A stretch of 64,000 bases of DNA, taken from the NCBI GenBank assembly GCA_023525715.1, contig CM042012.1, positions 120,114,298 to 120,178,297 on the forward strand, written 5' to 3'. The stretch comes from Cichorium intybus (lineage: Eukaryota > Streptophyta > Magnoliopsida > Asterales > Asteraceae). A program made the position numbers and the translations under genes. This document shows positions 55,465 to 64,000 of the stretch, one piece after another; position 1 is the first letter of the stretch; each line of letters starts with the position of its first letter. The notes beneath the pieces were generated by a model that saw only the letters and a program-made list of their open reading frames with translations, did not search any database and was not told where the DNA came from.

Positions 55465-56960
55465 TAACGACCCAATTTTTTATTATTTAAATATCAAACC
55501 ATCTTTTATTAATTTTTAAAATCATATTAGAGTACATTAAAAGTTTAATTGTAAACAAAACACGAAAGTTTCAACCCAGATTACAACAATCATAATGTTA
55601 TAAGTGAAAATCTGCCTTAGGGAATGTGAATGCCGTCTGCAGTCACGTCGGATTCTTACTCTTATCCAACCTGTAGGGTCCTGAAAAATACTAATAAACA
55701 ACTATAGCAAAGCTTAGTGAGGACACTACAATTACACATACTATCATATGCAATGCAAGTATAATACATGTAAACATGTAATCTGATACTTCCTTGCTCC
55801 CCCTTTCGGGAACAAAGACATTAGATCTGATCATTTTTATACTTCTTTGCTCCCCCTTCTAGGAACAAGGACATAAAATCTGATCCTTTTTATACCTCCT
55901 AAGCATGTATCTGGTGTACGACCGCACATGCCAGGTCGTCTAGGAGGCCCGAAAATTTTCTATGTATACTATATATGTATTGTATATTTACTGAGTTTGC
56001 GCATGAGATGCACAAGAAATAGCTAGAACAGTTGGTAAATGCGTTGGACTATATACTCCTAGGTTTTAGGTTCAAATCACGTTAGGTGCAAGCAGTTTGG
56101 AATTGTTTTTTAAGCACATTATTTTATTTATTGTTTCCTTCATCCCATTAAATTACGGTAGCCCATTAGATTAAGTTTTTTCCGCTATTTGAGTTTTATT
56201 TAGCAAGCAACCAAGATTCAAACTTAGATATCTACGGAGTAAATTTTTGGGATATAAGTAAAAATATGACATTTAGGGGCCCATTTTTTAGTTTTCGTCA
56301 AAGGCCCATAAAATTAACGGACCGGCCCTGCCACATAAAACACATAATAACGCATATAGGGTAGTGTAACTCACCTGATAACAAAGTGTCGGAGCAATAC
56401 AACTGGTGTGAGCTAGGATGAACTCTAGCTCTGATAAACCAACATAAATTACCAATGGACGCCATTTAGAACTCGCTTAACTTGTTATTCGTTACGCTTT
56501 ATTCGTTATACTTTTTAGTCCTCTCTTTATCTGCTTATTAAGCTTTTAGGTCATAGGCATTAAGTCACATGGCTACTTATGTCTCAAGGTTCAATTAAGA
56601 CATTTTAGAGTGTACTTTAAGAGCTTAGCCAATAAGGACTTATAATATAAACTTTTATAAAGTTTTTCACATTAAGTCCTTTTAGACCATGGCTCACTAT
56701 TTGGTCCATAAATTCTTAATCGTAAGTCCAAATATGATGTTCTATAAATTTATGGAAACTAGACTCAATTTCCTACGCTTCTTGTCTCATATAATTTTTC
56801 CTGATTTTGTTCCAATTTTCCGCAAAATAGTCTACAAAAAATAAAAAGTTTTTGTATGATGTTTTTGTATCTCTTTTTATGATTTTATATGGCAGTATAA
56901 TATTATAACTCTAAAACCTATCAGTTTAATCTAAAACAGTCAAGATGTAATCCACCAACA
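55465..56960 (-). mobile_element. Ty3-like LTR remnant, interrupted
   Basis: It begins TGTAACGACCCAATTTTTTA, the same start type as the nested LTR at 33883. It has CAAAGCTTAGTGAG near 55709, matching that LTR's module in the same orientation. A tandem repeat (CTTTGCTCCCCCTT...GGAACAAGGACAT) lies at about 55785-55880. The sequence seems to be interrupted at about 55980-56335 and to resume with GTAACTCACCTGATAACA. The left edge is clear and the right edge is not. Confidence 0.5.
56010..56335 (+). mobile_element. Possible tRNA-derived SINE or other small insertion
   Basis: ATAGCTAGAACAGTTGGTAA resembles a decayed pol III A box, and GGTTCAAATCA about 50 bases on resembles a B box, as in plant SINEs. 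The insert ends near GACCGGCCCTGCC, which is more like the end of a DNA transposon, so two insertions may be mixed here. Confidence 0.3.
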
Positions 56961-56984
56961 TTTCTTTATATTTCAAAAGAAAGA

Positions 56985-58100
56985 AGGTATTCCTAAAAGG
57001 CTTTGTTGATGCACATTTGGGGAGGGGTTGCAGATTCGGGGAAAATTACAACGCGTTATATGTTCACCATTAGGGATATTCGTTAGATGCATATTATAGA
57101 ATACTTTTGCTTTATCAACCACAAAAGTTGAGTATATGATTATCACAGAAGCTAGAAATGTGCTTATGTGGTTGACGAACTTCCCATTAGAGTTGTGCAT
57201 GAAAAAAGAAGACCGTGTCCTACATTATGATAACCAAAATGTAGTTCATCTCGTAAGAATTTTAAGTTTCACAATACAATAAAAATACATTCAGATGAGG
57301 TACCAATTTTCAAGAAATTGATAAGAATGGTACTCTAAACTTAAAGAATATCCTTGGTACTAAGAACGTAACAGACATGCTTATCAAGGCAGTGATGATA
57401 GTTAAGTTGAAGCTATATGTGGCTTTAATTGATTAAGTAGCCTTAGTAAAGTAAGTTAAGTAAGTATTGGCCTTCCAGATATTTAAAGGGAAGGCACGAG
57501 CTAACTATAGATTTGGGTTACAGAGTTTGAGTTTGGATTGTAGCAAATTATTAACGAGCCTCAAGTGGGACATTATTAGGTTATGGAGCCTGATTTTTCC
57601 ATTGACGTCATTACAGCTATGGAGGTAAGGTATAGTATATCTCAGTGACATGGCTTGTTGTTCGCTGGATGTGTACTATGCTATGTCTCAATGAAAAGAT
57701 CTGTTGTATCTCAATGATAAGGTATGTCGTGTCTCGATGACAAGGTTTGCTATGTTTCAATGACAATGTATGTTATGTACCTGATGTGCTCAATTTTAAT
57801 GGTTTATGTACACGTCCAATATGTCAAATTCATTGGTGACATAATGGGCTTGTGGGACCCTAACCACAAGCAACTTTTAGGTTTAACAATTTTTATAAAT
57901 AGATCTCCAATGTACAAATGTAATCTGACAAGAGTAAAGAGTGTGTTTTGACAACTATTATCAATAAATTCCCTTTCTAGTTTGTTTATAGATGTAACCC
58001 AATTACTCTGATCGAGTGAATCATGTTAATTCATTGTATTATTTACCTTCTTTTCTTCTTTTTATTGTCGTGTTTGTGTGAGTTTTTCGATTCTTTATCC
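56985..58100 (+). mobile_element. Copia remnant: RNase H end of pol plus 3' LTR
   Basis: Broken frames from 56985 to 57436 give recognisable RNase H blocks (GFVDAHLG, STTKVEYMIITEA, HYDNQNVVHL) and the pol tail (LGTKNVTDMLIKAV). The tract CCTCAAGTGGGACATTATTA (about 57561-57580) is the usual polypurine/LTR junction of such elements, with the LTR starting near 57573. Inside the LTR are TGTCTCAATGACAAGG tandem units (57640-57780) and a TATA box TTTATAAATAG (57892). Frameshifts and stops make it dead. Confidence 0.7.
57640..57780 (+). repeat. Tandem TGTCTCAATGACAAGG units in a Copia LTR
   Basis: About five diverged units of roughly 30 bp, each with short complementary arms such as TGTC/GACA around TCAAT or TCGAT. 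Confidence 0.7.
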
Positions 58101-58722
58101 TAACAAATACTTTTTTTTAAGTCGATCTTATGACGCCTACATTTTTATACCAACATTTACAAGTTATGGTTTAAATACTTCATGACATATAGTCATCGTT
58201 TTACAAAATAAGGTCCAATAAAAATAAAGTTTAAAATTCACTTGTGGGTGTTACTAAATTCATATCATAAACCATAGCAAGCAAAATAAGATTTTCAAAA
58301 GATCAAATTATAGAGTTCAAAAAACTCCACTACATCTATTCTTCACAAAAGCATAACTAGCATAGAATATTGATGTCTTACACTTTCGAACTTAAACCTG
58401 AGATACATGGCTTAAAAAAATAACATACGTAAGATGAAATTGTCTTATGATCAACATGGGTTTAAACATAAATAATTTATAAAACCTTTATGACACTTTA
58501 TTTTTGCTTTTTAAAAATCAAACAATATAATGCATGAAATGCATGATATATCAATAATTCAACATAAGCATTCTTGTCTCAAGTTTAGGCTCATTCCGAC
58601 CTTATCATCCATTCCTTTACACTTGTCGGGTCCGTTCCAACCTTACCATCTATTCCAAATGTTCTTAACTTATCAGTTATATACCGACATCAAATGTCTA
58701 GAGTGCCAACACATGATAGTTT
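58101..58722 (-). other. Probable Ty3-like LTR remnant, left part
   Basis: Non-coding. Around 58570-58700 a short repeat CCGACCTTATCATCCATTCC / CCAACCTTACCATCTATTCC occurs. It appears to be continuous with 59500-61200 across the solo Copia LTR inserted at 58723. Confidence 0.4.
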
Positions 58723-59494
58723 TGTTGGATTAGGTATCTAAGCCATGACTAATAATTTGTTTTTATCTATTTAATAGTAGCAAAGTCCATTTGGGTTGCC
58801 CTTATAGCTAGAGGTTTGACAGAAATACCAGGAGAGAGAAAGATTGATTTATTATATGATTAATAAATCAATAGAAATAAAATAAACAGTTTATTAATAT
58901 ATTATGTTGATAATATATTAATTAGAAACATTATTAATTAATTAGAAATTAATCTGGAATTAATTAGAATTAATTTGGTGATTAATTAAATTAATTAAAA
59001 GTGCAAGGGCTGATTTGTAATTACTCAATAGTTGAGTAGTGACTGTCCAGGACAACCAGAAGCTGGAAAAATTAAGGAGTGGATATTCCTTAATTTCGAA
59101 ATTAATATATTAAGATAAATAGGTTTGAATTAAATGATAAATGTTTATCTTGATTTGAATTCAAAAAGGTTTATCTGGAAGGCTTATCTGGTTATCAGCT
59201 GGAAGCTATAAATAGGGACCCCTGGTCCTCATTTGTCTGTGCCATATACTCCCTAACTCTCTCTGGAATTTTCGAAACCCTAGCACTGGGTGTGACTACA
59301 TTTGAGGCAAGACAATTGTGTTGCTTGACTTCCAAGATTTGAACTAAAGGTTCGTTTTTCTTCTTTATTTCTTTTAGTAATTTTTGTTTGGCCTTTAGGA
59401 TTTTTATTACATGTTCAAAGATAGAAAACATAGATCCAATCTAGGTTGCATGTGAACTTAGGGTTTGCGTTTATTGATTGCATAAAACCTTTCA
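58723..59494 (+). mobile_element. Solo Copia LTR with AGTTT target duplication
   Basis: It starts TGTTGGATTAGGTATC and has AGTCCATTTGGGTTGCCC, shared with the other Copia LTRs (near 2745 and 36670). A TATA box CTATAAATAGGG lies at about 59206. It ends CCTTTCA. AGTTT lies outside both ends (58718-58722, 59495-59499). No internal sequence remains. Confidence 0.85.
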
Positions 59495-59499
59495 AGTTT

Positions 59500-61250
59500 T
59501 ACTCCCAATACTTACCAAATCCATAAGAACATATCAATTTTATTTTGAAATCTTATTTTATAGACAATTACCTCGTCAATGGAGGTATCATCCCGACAGT
59601 GTCTTACTTATCCCATTAATGGGATATCATAGTCCGGACGAGTCAAGATCTTTTAAGGTCATTCACTCTCAACTATCCTCAGCTCATACTTACTTGCTAT
59701 CTATCCTAGATGCATGCATGAACACCATTTTTATTTTATGCAAGTCAATCATACACAAATGGCATGATATGCACATGTTATAATATAAGCTTTAAACAAT
59801 AGAATCACTCATAAACATTGCATAGAAATATAGAATCATGACACATAAAATTCAACTTTTCAATTGATAATCATATAGCATGCTCAAAATATTCTTTTGG
59901 ATTTGCAAAACATGAATATTTAGCTTGAAACATTTTCCATGTACCCCATGCTTGGGAAGAATACCATATGTCCTAACCATAGGTAGTTAGGATGACTAAC
60001 TACAATCCTTAACCCTTTTTATCTATTATTGATTCCTATATACTTCACAACATATATATTGTTAAGGGTTGTCAGCCCTCATAAATGAGATTGAAAATAT
60101 AAATAATATATATATCCAAAGTATCACTGCTATACATCACTGGATAGAGTACATGGCAAGCAAGGTCGTACCATAGAGACACGAGATTCAAAGTTTATGC
60201 AACTTTGCACTAGGTCAATAGGGGTGGTTTGTAATAAAAGCATAAACAGAAAAGAATGACATGGGAATAATCGAATTTGAAATAACAGGAAAGAAAATCC
60301 TAGTTCTGTGTTCTCGATGTTTACCGTACTAAATTGAATTCGTTTTGATGTATCTATGATTTGCAATCCTAAGTTGGTTGTTAAAAGCCATAAATGTATT
60401 TCTTTATGAATTTAACTTGTCAAAGTGTTAAGTCAAAACACGCTCTTTGGCTAAACCTAATTCTTAATATGCAACCTAAACACGCTCTTAGATTGAATAT
60501 AAAAAAATGCATTAAGATGTTGTACAATTACCAACAATGTTCAATTCTTCCCATATGTTGGGAAGTGTGTAAACATGTGATCAAGTTTTTAAAAAGGACG
60601 CTTGTGTATCATCAACTATATAAAATTAGTAGGTTCCTTTCTAGTCGATTAACTATGCAAGAATTCAATTTATCTGAGGTGACCAATAAAAAATAAATCA
60701 AATTCAAGACTAAAATTTGAAACGAGACATTGATCACTAGGATTTAATCATAAACAAACATCAAGCTATATCTTTTAATCTAAACGATTTACATGTCTGA
60801 ATCTAGAACTAGAATTAGGGTTTCTAGCCCGTCATGGCTAGATCAAAACAAGAAAATTTAGAAATAAAACTAACAAAGTTGCTTACTACAAAATAAAAGT
60901 AAACCGGGTCGTAAAATACACGATCCGACCTTCTAAACCTTCAAAAAAATGACTTGAATGCTCTCTGGATCGTCCTACGGTGTGCAGCTGCTTAGAGATG
61001 CCCTAGAATGGAGAAAATCGGCTTATTATAGAGTTTAGGGATAGCGTTGCTAAAGGTTTAAGATAGCATCGCTATTGTAACAAACCTCCCGTTATTCACG
61101 AGTATTATCTATAGTTAGCGTCCCTAACTTACAGAGGTAGTGCCGCTAACTACAAAATTCAGCAATTCCCATTTTGGCCCAACTTTAATCCAATTTCTGA
61201 CTTTTTCGCTTAATTGTCCACAAATCCTATACAATTTCACTTTCCAAGTA
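59500..61250 (-). mobile_element. Ty3-like LTR remnant
   Basis: Reverse-complemented, 59930-60010 (containing GGGGTACATGGAAAATGTTT and two arms around CTATGG) matches bases 25-85 of the window, so the families are shared. Hairpin-like units occur (CTAACCATAGGTAGTTAG; TAACTTACAGAGGTAGTGCC). The element edges are not resolved. No gene. Confidence 0.45.
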
Positions 61251-61336
61251 TATTGAATATTTTTAGCATATTTTGTGTTATTTATACTCATAAAAGACCC
61301 TAATATCGCCTAAAATATGTGCAATAATTGCACGAT

Positions 61337-61340
<4 letters not shown>

Positions 61341-61378
<38 letters not shown>
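61341..61378. repeat. (TA)n microsatellite, short
   Basis: About 38 bp of TA followed by (CA)n-like ACACACATACACACAC. Confidence 0.95.
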
Positions 61379-61388
<10 letters not shown>

Positions 61389-61429
61389 TACACACACATT
61401 CAATTCTTATTCATTAAAAATGCACTCAA

Positions 61430-61900
61430 CACTCCCTTAGACACGTGTGTAGTTTAAAAATGCAGCAGCTATCAAAGACTCGCGTCGACATGTCGCGCCA
61501 ATGATCGGGACGCGCCGCGTTCCATTTTCTTCACGACGTGTCATTTTCCTTTCATACGTCGTGTTCTTATCAGCGTCTGGTAGTTTAGCTCGATGCGCCG
61601 TGTTTGTCTTAGTCACGCGTCGCGTTCCATTCTCTTCGTGACGTATATTTTTCCTTTTACGTGTCGTGTGAAATCTTCTGTTTCCTCAAATTTAGAAAGG
61701 AACTTTCATATGTCGCGTATTTTCGATATTACACATGTCGTAAATGTTATTCCCCAAATAGCAAAGTACTCTAATGTTTACATCAAAATAGTCAAAATAT
61801 TTAGTCGTGTGTTTTGCGCGTCACGTTATTCCTCACTCACGCGTCGTAATGGTCGCCAGATTTCCATACTTAACCAAAAATTCCAACTTTTGGCCAATTC
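61430..61900. repeat. CpG-rich diverged repeat (GTCGCG / ACGTGTC motifs)
   Basis: Two units about 105 bp apart (CGCGCCGCGTTCCATTTTCT at about 61511; CGCGTCGCGTTCCATTCTCT at about 61615) have further GACGTGTCATTTTCC-type copies. The CpG density is unusual for this window and recalls the TCGCGACC repeats of the LTRs at 33240 and 35085. The open frame through it is a by-product. Confidence 0.65.
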
Positions 61901-62089
61901 TATCCATTCTTGTTCATATAACTACTACACTCAGTTAATGTTTATAAATACATATAACAACACAACCACAAAGTCATAAAAACTGAAACATAAAAATTTT
62001 CCTAAAAATGACCAAAATGCTCTTATGATCAAATTACTCTTTTGACAATGATATTGGAGTTCAGATTCTAATTAATCCAACTTCATTAA

Positions 62090-63440
62090 TACATGAAATT
62101 TTTAGTTCTTATTGACCCCGAGGACTTGGCTATACCATTTTGAAAGTATCCTTGCTTTGAATCCTGCATTATCTGTTGGATTGACACTTTCTTTCTTGTT
62201 GTATACCCATCTTTAGTTGATTAGCTTCTTTTCTTTACGAAATTTTACAAGTACCATTATAATGAATCTATATATTCATGTATAATCATCATATATATTT
62301 ATTAGAATCATCAAAAGTTATAGCTTTAGAATAGGAGGATAACCACACTAAATGCACAAACAATATTATTTACTACATCAATAAACCTTATGGGGGTCTG
62401 TTATTCCCCTTAGGTGTCAGTTGAATTATTCATGGTTGGGGAGTTAAAGACTAATATATCAAACATGAGATGTCGTTGGTAACACGTGTGTTGTTTTGAT
62501 ATTCAATATTCTCTTTTTGTGAATCAGTAGTGTGCTCCAACTGGCCATGAGAATTGTTTGATAATTTGACGTGTTTGGGAAGAGATTCCTTCCTAAATAA
62601 ATAGGTTTGTTGAAGAATACAATATGATAGTTTCATTAAAGACAATGTTTTTGCTGATCACAACCTTTCTTGATAAACCTCGTCACCAAATTTATAATCG
62701 AGGAAGATGTAGGGCTATTGGATCCAATTTCCATTTTGATATGGAATATTGTTTTTTATTCATTAAGTAATTTGCAAGTGAATCAGATCATAATTCAATT
62801 GGAGTTTCTTATTAAGGAATTTGTAGTGAGATGGCCCCTACAAGTTTAAATGAAACTAATCAACAATATCTTTCATGGTGTGAACCGATGCGTTGAATTT
62901 CACTATTTTGTGTTTGTCAAATATATTGTACTCATATAACTCCAATTTCCACTTGCTATAACCTTTTAGGAGACCTCATTTTTGTTAACTCGGTTAAACC
63001 AAGGTCACCCATGTGACTGAGTCGATTATGCCAAATCTTGACAACATCAATTATCAGTATACATGGTCCACCAAACATGGTTAACATAGTATTTGATATG
63101 TAAATTTTTTTAGGTAGAAGGGTTACTTGTTTTAATCAATTTGGTAGCTTAATAGAGGGACAACTAATCTAAATGGCAAGAGTAGTATAACCTATAATTG
63201 TAGTGCCTTAAACAGTAAAGACCATTATCGCAAGAAAGGAACGCTTTTTAATCTTTAAACCACCACGTCCACCAGAATATTTGTAACCCTCTTCATAAAA
63301 AACTTAAAGAAATTACATTTCTCTTCACATTGTGAATGAAATGAACACCAGATAAAGTTTGAATAATGTCATCGAACATCTTGATACAAATAGTGTAGAT
63401 ATCTTAAATCTTGCATAGAGAGTCATCGAAGCCAACAACT
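62090..63440 (-). mobile_element. Decayed Copia pol, collinear remnant
   Basis: On the minus strand, in Copia order and across many frame breaks: a pre-integrase region (VHFIHNVKRNVISL, GYKYSGGRGGLKI; about 63180-63390), LWH-type sequence (IWHNRLSHMGDLGLTEL, about 62980-63045), a linker (about 62400-62640), and the reverse transcriptase start (NAGFKARILSKWYSQVLGV, about 62100-62190). The RT core, RNase H and LTRs are not seen. It is an old, inactive copy. Confidence 0.7.
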
Positions 63441-63978
63441 GAACCAACATTGTGAATTGGTTCAAATATGGTGAACCATATTTACTCTAAATTTAATTCA
63501 AAAAATAAAAATAAGGGGCAAAGTAGTCAATTAGCAACCATTTAACAGAAAAAGTTAAATGATAAGTCAAGAGGGACCAAAAATGCAAAAAATGCCTACC
63601 ACAGGGATCAAAAGTCAAAACTGTGAATAATAAATACTTAGACTAAAACTGAGAAAACGTACAAACCACAAGGACCAAAACCGTAATTTACTCTAAATCT
63701 TATAAGTATAACTTACAAAAGCAATTAGAATATGATTGAAGTTTTATCTCTCATGGTCTAAACAAACTTATTTGCACATTAGGACATACATGGAAGATCA
63801 CACAAGACAAACCATTGCTAAGGACAATTTTAGACCGACCCAAGCGCGTACTTCCCATTGTTTTTTGGTCTTGCGTTCTTTTTTGTCTTTTTTTTTTTTC
63901 TCTCTCTATTTAACTTTAAATGAAAGGAAAGAAACGAAACGACGACTAAGAAAGAGAAGCAATTCGTTGAAGACCACA

Positions 63979-64000
63979 TGGCGATGACCAGGAGAAGAAG
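63979..64000 (+). CDS. Possible first codons of a gene leaving the window
   Basis: ATGGCGATGACCAGGAGAAG at 63979 follows a pyrimidine-rich and then GA-rich stretch like a plant 5' UTR (63890-63978). The context ACCACATGGCG is good for initiation (A at -3, G at +4). Only seven codons are present, so the product cannot be named. Confidence 0.3.

Noticed and set aside
56027..56100. Functional tRNA gene
   Set aside because: Only weak A- and B-box likeness. The acceptor and anticodon stems do not pair, so it is at most a SINE-like relic.
61593..61979. 128-codon plus-strand frame
   Set aside because: It follows a CpG-rich diverged repeat and has no domain or gene-like context.

Overview
The window is nuclear DNA from a flowering plant, almost certainly a eudicot. 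The evidence is an intron-containing COR413-type cold-acclimation gene, two plant nuclear tRNA genes, and Copia, Ty3-like, L1, Helitron and Mutator-like elements in very AT-rich DNA with long (TA)n arrays. The LTR types fit an Asteraceae genome of the lettuce kind, but that is a guess. Most of the 64 kb is transposon. Only one complete ordinary host protein gene is visible (COR413-like, 40865-41823), plus tRNA-Ile(AAU) at 44306-44379 and tRNA-Gly(GCC) at 49176-49246.

Layout. 1-3582: a repeat-rich Ty3-like LTR remnant interrupted by a solo Copia LTR. 3583-19749: four terminal-inverted-repeat (TIR) elements in a row (here E1-E4), each bordered by (TA)n. E3 (4661-18206, 13.5 kb) is a nearly complete Mutator-like element (MULE). 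It has a FAR1-like DDE transposase on the plus strand and, facing it, an apparently intact 18-exon Ulp1-type (C48) cysteine protease gene of about 1284 codons on the minus strand. This is the layout known from Kaonashi/KI-MULEs. Its introns and intergenic DNA are packed with a 14-bp near-palindrome, AATCATATGTGATT, that is absent from exons and reads in the sense direction of both convergent genes.

21213-26714: a decayed L1-type LINE. 26726-28399: an element end, a (TA)n array and unassigned DNA. 28400-31187: a Helitron (minus). 31188-39560: nested solo LTRs with readable target duplications, then two Copia fragments. 39560-49250: the low-repeat part with COR413 and the tRNAs. 49700-53094: a probable second Helitron. 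54421-54790: a 149-unit (TA)n array abutting another E3-like end. 55465-63440: decayed LTR elements, including a collinear antisense Copia pol remnant. The last 22 bases may be the start of another gene.

How parts relate. The transposase and protease form one mobile unit. A +1 base in an A8 run breaks the transposase after its SWIM zinc finger, whereas the protease frame stays open through 18 exons. Several unrelated elements here carry arrays of short hairpin units, each with its own sequence. Exon coordinates were derived by hand from splice signals and reading frame, and no database search was possible.
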